Shown here piece after piece: positions 1-6,510 of a stretch of 21,184 nucleotides of DNA. The stretch comes from a virus: positions 1-21,184 of IMG/VR virus record IMGVR_UViG_3300027712_000183. One strand, written 5' to 3'. A program made the translations under genes and the position numbers. The notes beneath the pieces were generated by a model that saw nothing but the letters and a program-made list of their open reading frames with translations, searched no databases and was not told where the DNA came from. Within the stretch, counting starts at the first letter, position 1. Each line of letters opens with the position of its first letter.

Positions 1-1
1 C

Positions 2-805
2 GGCTCATGCACGTGGCAATGGCACGCGGATTTATCAAAATGGATCAAGGTCTCTGGCGGTAACGGCACGTGCTCGACGGGGTGCTCGTGCTCGTATCCG
101 AGTAGCAATGGCACGACGGATGGGGAGTATGCGACGCCAGCTTGCAAACGGTTGACGTGCATGAAGTGCTGCGGGAATGCCTTATGCTGTCCAATAAATG
201 TATCGTGCTGTAATCCGTCAAAACAATTGCCAAAAATTCTTAATTTAACATTTTCAGATTTATATAATTATTGGCCTTGCGCAGACGGAAAAACAATTAG
301 TTTCCATTATTTAGGCACAACAAATTATTCTGGTTATCGCGTCTCTACTTATTATAGATCTCAAGTAGAACCATCTCCATATAATACTGCTTTGCTTTGT
401 TCTGGAGAAGGATATTACACATTAGGCGATTCAAATCCTGCTTGCAATCAAACGCCAAGACGTGATTGCAATACTGACGTTATGTTGGCTGGAGATATTA
501 GTATTTATGATCCAATTACTGATAATTCTGAATGCAAAATTCAAATTAATGTTTATCCATTAGTTAAGGCTAGATCTTATGCTTTTTACCCATGTGTTTT
601 ATTAGATTGCCCAAATTTTTATTTGGGTACAACAATATCATTAAATGGTGCAAGACAATCTTTTGGATGTGGTGTTATAAATTACACATTTGAATTATCA
701 GTTAAAAAATGCAATGAAATTATTTCGCCAACGTTATGCCCTGCAACATTTGTTTATTATGGTGCCACTGGTACTGGTACTATTATGGCCACGGTGACCG
801 AATGA
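2..805 (+). CDS. Cysteine-rich virion-type protein, N-terminus outside the window
   Basis: The frame is open from base 2, so the gene starts upstream and only the last 267 codons are seen. The first visible part is dense in Cys, Gly, Ser and Thr (CSTGCSCSYPSS, then CMKCCGN and CCP), followed by a region rich in Tyr, Asn and beta-branched residues with paired cysteines about every 20-40 residues. This suggests an extracellular or particle-exposed, disulfide- or metal-stabilised beta fold. No catalytic motif is visible. Base usage changes sharply near base 200: upstream codons are GC-rich like the neighbours, and about 200-770 is AT-rich. The stop overlaps the next start (ATGA at 802-805), so the two genes are translationally coupled. 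A phage structural or adhesion role is inferred from context. Function is not recognised. Confidence 0.75.
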   Translation, partial: GSCTWQWHADLSKWIKVSGGNGTCSTGCSCSYPSSNGTTDGEYATPACKRLTCMKCCGNALCCPINVSCCNPSKQLPKILNLTFSDLYNYWPCADGKTISFHYLGTTNYSGYRVSTYYRSQVEPSPYNTALLCSGEGYYTLGDSNPACNQTPRRDCNTDVMLAGDISIYDPITDNSECKIQINVYPLVKARSYAFYPCVLLDCPNFYLGTTISLNGARQSFGCGVINYTFELSVKKCNEIISPTLCPATFVYYGATGTGTIMATVTE

Positions 806-1191
806 AACCTTGCAACCACACACCACCGCGCGACGGATGCCGACTTTGCTGGCTCTACGATCACGACCCTCGCTATCGAGCGCTCTGGGGCGGAGATCCG
901 GCAACCGTGGCAACATCGGTCACAACTACGGGCGCGACGCCGCCAGCTCCGGACAGAGCTCCGGGCTTAAGTCCGGAGCAGCTCGATATGCTGCGCCGGA
1001 TTAAACTGCACATGTCCTCGCCATGCCAGCACCTAGGCGAGGCTCTCGAGGACAAGCCATCGTGCGGGTGCGGAGGTACTCTCGCCATCAAGCATGCGTG
1101 CTCTGTTCATGGCCAGTGCCGGATCTCTTCGAGAGACAAGGCGCTGCCGAACTGCATCGACTGCGACAGTTATGTGGCACGGGTTCTGTAA
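802..1191 (+). CDS. Small CxxC/CxH protein, probable zinc-binding
   Basis: A 129-residue protein whose ATG overlaps the upstream stop. The N-terminus has C-x2-C spacing (CRLCWLYDHDPRY). A Pro/Ala/Thr-rich linker leads to a second cysteine block near residues 74-125: CQHLGEAL, CGCGG, KHACSVHGQC and NCIDCDSY. Paired CxC, HxxC and CxxC motifs suggest one or two zinc knuckles. In planctomycete phage-like clusters I recall such a C..H..C..CxxCxxY module beside, or fused to, family 2 glycosyltransferases, and the next gene here is a GT2. It may be the detached N-terminal module of that enzyme. Family recall is from memory; no search was possible. Confidence 0.75.
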   Translation: MKPCNHTPPRDGCRLCWLYDHDPRYRALWGGDPATVATSVTTTGATPPAPDRAPGLSPEQLDMLRRIKLHMSSPCQHLGEALEDKPSCGCGGTLAIKHACSVHGQCRISSRDKALPNCIDCDSYVARVL

Positions 1192-1228
1192 GAAAAACTA
1201 CCACCAATTCCTTACATCTGGAGTGCTA

Positions 1229-2095
1229 ATGTCCGACCCTGTCCTGACGATTGGCATGGCCGCATTCAACGACGATCAGGGTGTATGGTGGACGCTCAGC
1301 GCCATCCGCGCATATCACGTCGAGCTGTCTCGGGACGATGTCGAGCTGCTGGTCATCGATGATGCGCCAGTGAGCTCCAAGGAGCTTGTGGCTGTCTGCG
1401 GGCACACCAAGACGAGGTACGTCCACAAGCCCAAGGGCAAAGGCCCGGCTCACGCCAAGAACTCCATCTGGGAAGAGGCACGGGGCACTCACGTCTTGAT
1501 GATCGACTGTCACGTTCTGTTAGGGCCGGGATCTGTGGACTATCTGGTGTCGGCAGCCGAGGGCCAGGCATCGAGGCGCGACATGTGGGTCGGACCGCTG
1601 CGGAGCGAAGGCGGACACCTCGTCGCCACCGAGCTGCTGCCAGAGCTGCGCGGCGACTTCTATGGTGTCTGGCATGTCGGCCCGCATGAGCCACACGAGG
1701 TGCACGCTCACGGCTCGGCGTATGCGTTCATGGCGAAAGCAGCATGGCCTGAGTTCAGTAACGACTTTCGCGGATTCGCTGGCGAAGAGATCTACATACA
1801 CGACAAAGTTCGTCGCAATGGTGGCAAGGTCATGTACCACCCAAGGCTCGAGTGGGTGCACAGGTTCCCACGCTTCGGGCCTGTCACGTATCCGCTGACG
1901 CTCAACGACAAGCTGCGCAACTACTGCATCGCGGCATACGAGATGGGCTGGAACGTCGGCCAGATGCGACAGTATTTCGGGCGCAAGCTACCTACCGACC
2001 AGAGCTCCGCAGTCGAGGCCGAGCTACTGGCGCTCCATCCGGACATCTGGGCGCCTGAGCGATCGACGGCAGGTCTAGTGCGGGCACACGATTAG
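1229..2095 (+). CDS. Family 2 glycosyltransferase-like protein
   Basis: 288 residues from ATG 1229. The frame is open upstream to 1094, but that extension lies inside the preceding gene, and the start at 1229 follows a TGGAG box. The N-terminal half fits a GT-A nucleotide-sugar-binding fold: a first strand (VLTIGMAAFND), an acidic strand (VELLVIDDAP), a Gly/Lys-rich turn (HKPKGKGPAHAKN) and a strand ending in MIDCH, in the position of the DxD metal-binding motif but reading D-C-H. A later segment (GFAGEEIYIHDKVRRNGGKVMYHPRLEWVHR) matches the acceptor-side E/D motif and trailing basic motif of GT2 enzymes. It probably transfers a sugar to a phage structural protein or host surface polymer; donor and acceptor are unknown. 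There is no membrane segment or signal peptide. Confidence 0.8.
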   Translation: MSDPVLTIGMAAFNDDQGVWWTLSAIRAYHVELSRDDVELLVIDDAPVSSKELVAVCGHTKTRYVHKPKGKGPAHAKNSIWEEARGTHVLMIDCHVLLGPGSVDYLVSAAEGQASRRDMWVGPLRSEGGHLVATELLPELRGDFYGVWHVGPHEPHEVHAHGSAYAFMAKAAWPEFSNDFRGFAGEEIYIHDKVRRNGGKVMYHPRLEWVHRFPRFGPVTYPLTLNDKLRNYCIAAYEMGWNVGQMRQYFGRKLPTDQSSAVEAELLALHPDIWAPERSTAGLVRAHD

Positions 2096-2122
2096 TTACT
2101 CTGTCCTCATGGAGGACAATCA

Positions 2123-2368
2123 ATGGAAGTTATCCCGTTCATCCGAGAATTTGGCCTGCCGGTAGCGGCACTGTGTGCCATCGCCTACGGCACCTGGCAC
2201 ATCGCCCAGTGGATCGGCACGCAGGTCGTGATCCCTCTGCGGGACAGGCACTTTGCGTTCCTTGCAAGCCTCGAGGCGACGCTTGATGCGATCGCTCGGA
2301 CGCAGTCCCAGATGGTGCAGGAGATCGAGCGTGTGAGCAATTCTTGCCGCAACGGAGTGACTAAATGA
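2123..2368 (+). CDS. Small single-pass membrane protein, holin-like candidate
   Basis: 81 residues, preceded by a strong ribosome-binding site (GGAGG, about 8 bases before the ATG). Residues about 9-35 (FGLPVAALCAIAYGTWHIAQW onward) form one hydrophobic helix. The rest (LRDRHFAFLASLEATLDAIARTQSQMVQEIERV) is an amphipathic, probably coiled-coil helix. This topology is seen in small phage membrane proteins such as holins and spanin-like or injection-associated proteins. Nothing in the sequence selects one role, so the holin suggestion is inference from size, topology and proximity to the protease gene. Its stop overlaps the next start (ATGA at 2365-2368). Confidence 0.7.
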   Translation: MEVIPFIREFGLPVAALCAIAYGTWHIAQWIGTQVVIPLRDRHFAFLASLEATLDAIARTQSQMVQEIERVSNSCRNGVTK

Positions 2369-3006
2369 TCCTGATGCTGGTGTTGATGTGCGGACAGAAG
2401 GTGGAGCTGCCTGCTGAGATCAGGGGAGAGGTGGGTTCGTTTATTGCGGTTAGGCCGAAAACGGACGGTAAGCTCGTTAGATACTATTCGCTGGATGCCG
2501 GACTTAATTCATTCCCTGCCGAATTATTGTCCGATGCGACAGCGACCGTAGTCACCGCGCCACGTGCTGGCCGGTATCGACTCCTGGCATACACCGCTCT
2601 CGGTGATCGTCCATCTGATCCAGTCATCGTCACCATCGTCGTCGGCGGAGCCGCTCCACCACCAGTGCCGACACCGGGCGAGTACGAGCGCTCGCTGCTC
2701 GACATCTACGGTGCACTGCAGGACTCAGACCGAGACGCCACCCGCATTGCGCTGGCCAAGGTCTACCGATCCTGTGTTACGGAATGTATGGGATCGCATG
2801 CAACTGCCGGCGATTTGTATCAGGCGCTGGTCAAGATCGCTGCTGCCGTGCCGGCCACCAAGCTGAGCACCCTGCGTGATCGAGTCGGCGCCGAAGTGGC
2901 GAAGATCGCCCCCAACGATCCAACCGCAACCATCACCGCAGCACAGCGCGCATCCGTCGGGGACATATACGAGCGCACAGCCACCCTGCTGGAGTCCATT
3001 CGATGA
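2365..3006 (+). CDS. Ig-like plus helical-domain protein, function unknown
   Basis: 213 residues. A short hydrophobic N-terminus (MILMLVLMCG) could be a weak signal or anchor, but has no convincing cleavage site. Residues about 13-92 alternate as beta strands and end in GRYRLLAYTALGD and VIVTIVVGG, which resembles an Ig-like or PKD-like domain. A Pro-rich linker (APPPVPTPGE) follows, then an Ala/Leu/Arg-rich all-helical domain (about 105-213). Both ends are coupled to neighbours: its start overlaps the upstream stop, and its stop (TGA 3004-3006) overlaps the ATG of the protease gene. A surface or particle role is plausible, but I do not recognise a family. Confidence 0.7.
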   Translation: MILMLVLMCGQKVELPAEIRGEVGSFIAVRPKTDGKLVRYYSLDAGLNSFPAELLSDATATVVTAPRAGRYRLLAYTALGDRPSDPVIVTIVVGGAAPPPVPTPGEYERSLLDIYGALQDSDRDATRIALAKVYRSCVTECMGSHATAGDLYQALVKIAAAVPATKLSTLRDRVGAEVAKIAPNDPTATITAAQRASVGDIYERTATLLESIR

Positions 3007-3887
3007 ATTACGAGATGGGCTGGGTGCGAGATGACGATGCCGTCGCTCAACTGCTGACCGAGCTGCCGGAGCCTAACTGGCGGGTCACGCAGGCGGGCGA
3101 GCAGATCGCAGATCTACCCGATCACGTGTACCTGTGGGATGTGGCTCGCAAAGTCACCGGCAACTTGCTCCGACCATGGAGTCAGGGTCAGGTCGGGTCG
3201 TGCGTGAGCTTCGGAACTGCGCGCGCCATCGAATATAGCATGTGCTGCGAGATCGCTGCCGGCGAGCCTGAAGAGTTCCGCAGCCTATGCCAAGAAGCTA
3301 TCTACGGTGGCAGCCGTGTCGAGGTCGGCGGGGGCAAGCTGCGAGGTGACGGCAGCACAGGTAGCTGGGCTGCTAAGTGGGTGTCTCAGTGGGGCCTGAT
3401 CGATCGCGGCGTCCACGGGAGCTACGACCTCTCGGAGTACAGCGTCGACAGGTGCAAGAAGTGGGGGATCTCTGGCGTCCCGGATGACCTTGAACCGCTG
3501 GCTCGCACGCACCCTGTCTCGGTGACGCAGGTCACCTCGTGGGGCGGAGCGATGCGGATGCTGGCCAATGGCTACGGCATTGCGATCAGCAGCTCTCAGG
3601 GATTCTCAATGGTGCGTAACCAATACGGAATCTGCCAACCATCCGGATCGTGGGCGCACTGCATGTGCCTGGCTGGATACGCCACCATCAACGGCGAGGT
3701 TTGCGGCCGCATCGACAACTCATGGGGCCCGTCGTCGCACACCGGACCAGTCGGCCCAGGTGATCCCGGTCCCGAGGGCTTCTACGCATCGGGAGCCACC
3801 ATCGACAAGATGCTTAGGCAGGGCGACTCGTGGGCGTTCAGTGCAGTGCAAGGGTTCCCGTCTCGTCGCATCAACTGGGTGATATAA
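3003..3887 (+). CDS. Papain-like (C1 family) cysteine peptidase
   Basis: 294 residues. The papain active site is complete in order: QGQVGSCVSF gives the oxyanion Gln61 and nucleophile Cys67 with the usual six-residue spacing; WAHCMCLAGY gives His219; and RIDNSWG gives Asn239 in the NSWG motif typical of C1 peptidases. No signal peptide or long inhibitory propeptide is present (about 55 residues precede the active-site segment). Extra cysteines at 81, 82, 96, 151, 211, 220, 222 and 234 could form disulfides or bind metal. In a phage it could process virion proteins, attack host surface proteins or aid lysis; the sequence does not say which. It starts by ATGA overlap with the gene before it and is followed by a GGAG box for the next gene. 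Confidence 0.9.
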   Translation: MNYEMGWVRDDDAVAQLLTELPEPNWRVTQAGEQIADLPDHVYLWDVARKVTGNLLRPWSQGQVGSCVSFGTARAIEYSMCCEIAAGEPEEFRSLCQEAIYGGSRVEVGGGKLRGDGSTGSWAAKWVSQWGLIDRGVHGSYDLSEYSVDRCKKWGISGVPDDLEPLARTHPVSVTQVTSWGGAMRMLANGYGIAISSSQGFSMVRNQYGICQPSGSWAHCMCLAGYATINGEVCGRIDNSWGPSSHTGPVGPGDPGPEGFYASGATIDKMLRQGDSWAFSAVQGFPSRRINWVI

Positions 3888-3896
3888 GGAGAGATT

Positions 3897-4229
3897 ATGC
3901 CATATAGCAGTCCGCTACCAACAGAGCTAGACTTCGCAGCCGTCCGCGTGCTGATGGACTTCGCTCGCACCAAAGAACCGTTTGGTCGGCCTGTCGTCGA
4001 GGCAGCCTACAACCTGCTCGGGTATGCGCTCAATGTCACAGTACCACCACGACTCGTCGGTGGTGATATCCCAGATCCGATCAGTATGGACGCTGGCGCA
4101 ATCGCTGCGCTGGAGAGTCTGTCTGATCAGGAATCACAGCATCAGATAGCTGCCGGACTCATTCCGTGGACGCTGCTGGCGTCTTGGCTGGTCCAGCGAG
4201 TGATCGACCGATGGTTAGCAGGGCGCTAA
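3897..4229 (+). CDS. Hypothetical protein, 110 residues
   Basis: Starts at an ATG preceded by AAGGAGAG, a good ribosome-binding site. The N-terminal half is helical (ELDFAAVRVLMDFARTKEPF, VVEAAYNLLGYAL). A Pro/Gly-rich stretch follows, and the C-terminus (LIPWTLLASWLVQRVIDRWLAGR) is a hydrophobic or amphipathic helix that could contact a membrane. No known motif is visible. It ends one base before the HNH gene, in the same operon as the protease and membrane protein. Confidence 0.65.
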   Translation: MPYSSPLPTELDFAAVRVLMDFARTKEPFGRPVVEAAYNLLGYALNVTVPPRLVGGDIPDPISMDAGAIAALESLSDQESQHQIAAGLIPWTLLASWLVQRVIDRWLAGR

Positions 4230-4230
4230 T

Positions 4231-4551
4231 ATGCTGAGCTCATTCCGCTGGTCCATGATCTGGGGCGGTACACCACGCAGCAGTCACTGGTCCACATTCC
4301 GCATCAACTTCTTGCGCGGCCGATCTTGTAGCGGTTGCGACTCAACGCGCGAGCTAGAAGCGCATCATATCGTGCCGTTCCACATTGATCCTGCGCGCGA
4401 ACTCGATGTGGACAACCTGATCCCGCTATGTCGTGAGTGCCACTACCAGATAGGTCACCTACGCGACTGGCAGACAGCTAACCCGCATGTGCGTGATGAC
4501 GCGGCGGTATACCTGCAGAGGACTCTAGAGTTCGGAAGACGAGATACGTGA
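4231..4551 (+). CDS. HNH endonuclease-like protein
   Basis: 106 residues with a complete HNH layout: a CxxC pair (Cys33, Cys36), the catalytic-strand motif LEAHHIVPFH (His45/His46), the middle Asn in DNLIPLC (Asn62), and the closing CxxCH (Cys67, Cys70, His71). The four cysteines would hold a structural zinc. HNH proteins are common in phages as homing endonucleases or packaging partners. It stands alone at the end of the left operon, immediately before a hairpin terminator, so a free-standing endonuclease is as likely as a packaging role. It starts one base after the upstream stop. Confidence 0.88.
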   Translation: MLSSFRWSMIWGGTPRSSHWSTFRINFLRGRSCSGCDSTRELEAHHIVPFHIDPARELDVDNLIPLCRECHYQIGHLRDWQTANPHVRDDAAVYLQRTLEFGRRDT

Positions 4552-4608
4552 TGCGTGCTGACGCACACGCCACCCCGGTCACCATGGATGGGGCCGGGGT
4601 TATTTATT
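4552..4608. terminator. Tandem hairpins between convergent HNH and integrase genes
   Basis: Two hairpins lie in the 66-base gap between convergent genes. The first is TGCGT-GCTG-ACGCA (4552-4565). The second pairs ACCCCGG (4572-4578) with CCGGGGT (4594-4600), extendable by T-G and C-G pairs, with a loop containing CCATGG. It is followed by TTATTTATT, a partial U-tract for the plus strand. It is best read as a terminator for the left operon. The first hairpin, with its GCTG loop, recurs upstream of the primase gene (see 9082-9126). Confidence 0.65.
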
Positions 4609-4617
4609 GATAGCGCG

Positions 4618-5754
4618 TCATCCCCACTTTTCGACAACTGCCTCAACTCTTCGCCTCGGCACAGCAGCATACCTGCCGGTGATCGTGCCGGAGCCGGTGG
4701 ACATCGAGTCATCATCACCCTTGCCGTGGTGCCCCATGATGGCTCCGATAATCGGCTCGGGTACCATGCGATCGATTAGATACGTGGCAGCCGTGTGACG
4801 CACTTGGCGCGGCGTGTAGTGCGGGATGCCAGCGCGAACGCAGGCTCGCTCCATGGCGGCGGCATATCCGGAGTACTGCCTAGGCCCTCGGTAGATGGTG
4901 CCTGGCACGGCGGACCGGCCCGGAAACAAAAATGATTTTGCCAGCATCAACGGCTTGATCACTGCACGGGCTCGAGGCCCGACGAGGATGGTGAGATCCA
5001 ATCCCTTGGCCAGTCCCTTGTGCTGCCTCGGAACGTACTGCCATGGGTGTCGCTGTTGGTCGATCTGGTCAGCCGTGACACTCAGCGCAGTCTCGACCCG
5101 CTGAGCAGTGAGGATGTGAAATAAGAAAACTTTCTTCCAGCCGGTCGGCAGCTCTCTGAACAACTTGAACAGGTGCGAGCGAGGTATGCCGCGCACGACT
5201 TTTTTTGCCCGACCTTGATCTCCGCGCATGTTCGGAATCTTTTCCAGTCTCAGAATATGCTCAGAATTTATCCACTCACGATCTGAGCCGAACTTGAACA
5301 TGCGCACTATGCGTGAGATGTAGTGCTTGATCGTTGAACGACTTTTCCCTGTCGCTACCAGCTGGTCCCTGATGCTGATCAGGTGTGCGCGGCTGAACTC
5401 ATCGATGGGTTGATCGGCGAACGGCATCAGCAGTGACGCAGCCTGCTGGCAGATCCCGACCTCGCCAGTCGCCTTGCCATCGGCTCGGCGATAGGTCTGT
5501 CTGCAGTACTCCAGCCAGCGTGTTGCGAGGTGACCGATAGTGGGTGGAGCGGCTGCAATCGCAGGGATTATCTGCATTTCTCGAACGAAGTCTGCCAGCC
5601 AGGTGGCGTACTTGGTCTGGGTCTCAACGCCACCCCATGGACCCATGTAGATTTGGTTCCCGGTGCGCGGGTCGGTGACGTATGCAAAGTCTTTGAGCTT
5701 GTTGCGGCAGAGCTTCGGCAGCCGCTTGGGTCTGGTTTTCTGAGTCTTGCCCAT
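4618..5754 (-). CDS. int: Tyrosine recombinase / phage integrase
   Basis: 378 residues on the minus strand. It catalyses site-specific recombination between phage and host attachment sites. The N-terminal part (about 1-60) is basic and could bind arm sites. About 72-165 is a core-binding SAM-like domain. The catalytic domain follows, with Arg219 (TAQRVETAL), Lys246 (RQHKG), the box II motif TPRQVRHTAAT with Arg319, Gly341-His342 and the nucleophile Tyr362 (GRYAAV). The first position of box II, His in most family members, is Arg316. About 19 residues rich in Gly, Asp and Ser separate the GH from the Tyr, more than usual. Two copies of TTCTGAGTC lie at the start of the gene (5738-5746 inside, 5758-5766 just upstream), so the enzyme could bind its own promoter. 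It sits next to the att core, the expected place. Confidence 0.95.
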   Translation of the reverse strand: MGKTQKTRPKRLPKLCRNKLKDFAYVTDPRTGNQIYMGPWGGVETQTKYATWLADFVREMQIIPAIAAAPPTIGHLATRWLEYCRQTYRRADGKATGEVGICQQAASLLMPFADQPIDEFSRAHLISIRDQLVATGKSRSTIKHYISRIVRMFKFGSDREWINSEHILRLEKIPNMRGDQGRAKKVVRGIPRSHLFKLFRELPTGWKKVFLFHILTAQRVETALSVTADQIDQQRHPWQYVPRQHKGLAKGLDLTILVGPRARAVIKPLMLAKSFLFPGRSAVPGTIYRGPRQYSGYAAAMERACVRAGIPHYTPRQVRHTAATYLIDRMVPEPIIGAIMGHHGKGDDDSMSTGSGTITGRYAAVPRRRVEAVVEKWG

Positions 5755-6000
5755 TATTTCTGAGTCGTCTTTTTGCCCCGAAACCTTCTGAAACCACTTG
5801 TTTTGTAGATCGGGGCGACTGGATTTGAACCAGCGACCTCTTGCACCCCAAGCAAGTCCACAAAGCAGTTAAAGTGCTTATCAGTAAGGCCTTATGGCAA
5901 AGACAACACCTCCTGTAGTAGATAAAAAACTTCGACAATCTGAGACTCAGAAAACCATTTTCTGAGTCATTCTGAGTCGATGCCAGATCAGATTCAGAAA
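5738..6000. other. Attachment region (attP-like) with arm-type repeats
   Basis: This 263-base region holds a tRNA-derived core (5810-5857) between clusters of the 9-mer TTCTGAGTC. Direct copies lie at 5738-5746 and 5758-5766 (20 bases apart) on the integrase side, and at 5960-5968 and 5970-5978 (10 bases apart) on the far side. An exact inverted copy is at 5944-5952, and an inverted copy with one mismatch at 5992-6000. Spacing in multiples of about one helical turn on both sides of a core is the layout of lambda-type attP arms bound by the integrase N-terminal domain. The 10-bp palindrome TAAGGCCTTA (5885-5894) also lies here. The gene-free stretch 5755-6150 contains this region and, further right, the leader of the excisionase-like gene. 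Confidence 0.75.
5810..5857 (-). other. 3' half of tRNA-Pro(GGG): integration core
   Basis: Read on the minus strand this is the 3' two-thirds of a tRNA. It has anticodon stem CTTGC/GCAAG around the 7-base loop TTGGGGT (anticodon GGG), variable loop AGGTC, T-arm GCTGG-TTCAAAT-CCAGT, the 3' acceptor strand CGCCCCG, and discriminator A at 5810. No CCA is encoded. The 5' half (acceptor CGGGGCG and D-arm) is missing: sequence beyond 5857 has no D-loop and no complementary strand. This is therefore a tRNA fragment carried by the phage, as in elements that integrate into a tRNA gene and rebuild its 3' end. It is not expected to make a working tRNA here. Confidence 0.88.
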
Positions 6001-6096
6001 CTGTAAAAAAAAACATTTGTGCGAAAGATTTTTCTTGCAATTAAAAAATCTGGTCCATATCGTTTCTTTATCGAGATAGAGTTCTCGGCCCCAACC

Positions 6097-6147
6097 GATG
6101 GATCGGATGGTCTTTCTGATGGATCTTAAACCCCAGTCCCGTGGGGT
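6097..6147 (+). promoter_or_regulatory. Direct repeats and leader hairpin before the excisionase-like gene
   Basis: The octamer GATGGATC occurs twice (6097-6104 and 6118-6125), 21 bases apart, or two helical turns, which suits an operator or a pair of protein-binding sites. Just downstream, ACCCCA (6130-6135) and TGGGGT (6142-6147) form a perfect 6-bp hairpin ending three bases before the ATG at 6151. It covers the place where a ribosome-binding site should be, so it could limit translation. No protein can be assigned to these sites from sequence. Confidence 0.4.
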
Positions 6148-6150
6148 AAA

Positions 6151-6510
6151 ATGACTCTGCTTTCAATTTCTGTTATCGCCAAAATGCTTGATGTTTCTCC
6201 CACCACTATCCGCTCATGGATAATCGTCGGCCGACCCATCTACGGCAAGGTCGAGTACCTGCACGGATTTCAGGCTGGAACGATGTGGCGCGTCTCAGAA
6301 TCTGAGCTGCAGCGTTTTCTGAGTTCGATTCAAACCTCACCCCGTGCACGTCGTGTTAATATAGGGGGAGGGGGGATAGCGCAGACTAGGCAGGGCGAGG
6401 GCTCGGCTATTCTGGCGCGCGCTCTGGCGGCTGGTCGGAAGCGGCCAGCGCCGACGCCAAAAACTCCACTCCTGACGGTGTCGATGCAAGATCCGGTGCA
6501 ATCGCCTTAG
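6151..6510 (+). CDS. Excisionase-like helix-turn-helix protein
   Basis: 119 residues. The N-terminal 55 residues fit a MerR/excisionase-type winged helix: LSISVIAKMLDVSPTTIRSWI is a helix-turn-helix, followed by a wing (VGRPIYGKVEYLHGFQAGTMWRV) and SESELQRFLSS, the closing helix common in Xis and AlpA-like proteins. The C-terminal half is basic, Gly/Ala/Pro-rich and probably disordered. Beside the integrase and att region, a recombination directionality factor is the natural role; a repressor is the alternative. The last 104 bases overlap the antisense gene ending at 6407. Copies of the arm-site motif with one mismatch (6317-6325) and a related palindrome CTCAGA-A-TCTGAG (6294-6306) lie inside it. 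Confidence 0.75.
   Translation: MTLLSISVIAKMLDVSPTTIRSWIIVGRPIYGKVEYLHGFQAGTMWRVSESELQRFLSSIQTSPRARRVNIGGGGIAQTRQGEGSAILARALAAGRKRPAPTPKTPLLTVSMQDPVQSP

Noticed and set aside
1094-1228. Longer start for the glycosyltransferase
   Set aside because: The extension lies mostly inside the CxxC gene and does not resemble a folded domain; ATG 1229 has a TGGAG box and begins at the first GT strand.
5810-5900. A complete tRNA-Pro gene
   Set aside because: No D-arm or 5' acceptor strand (CGGGGCG on the minus strand) is found beyond 5857; only the 3' part is present.
5624-6040. 138-residue open frame on the minus strand across the att region
   Set aside because: It reads through the tRNA fragment and arm sites and overlaps the integrase start in another frame; no domain is visible.
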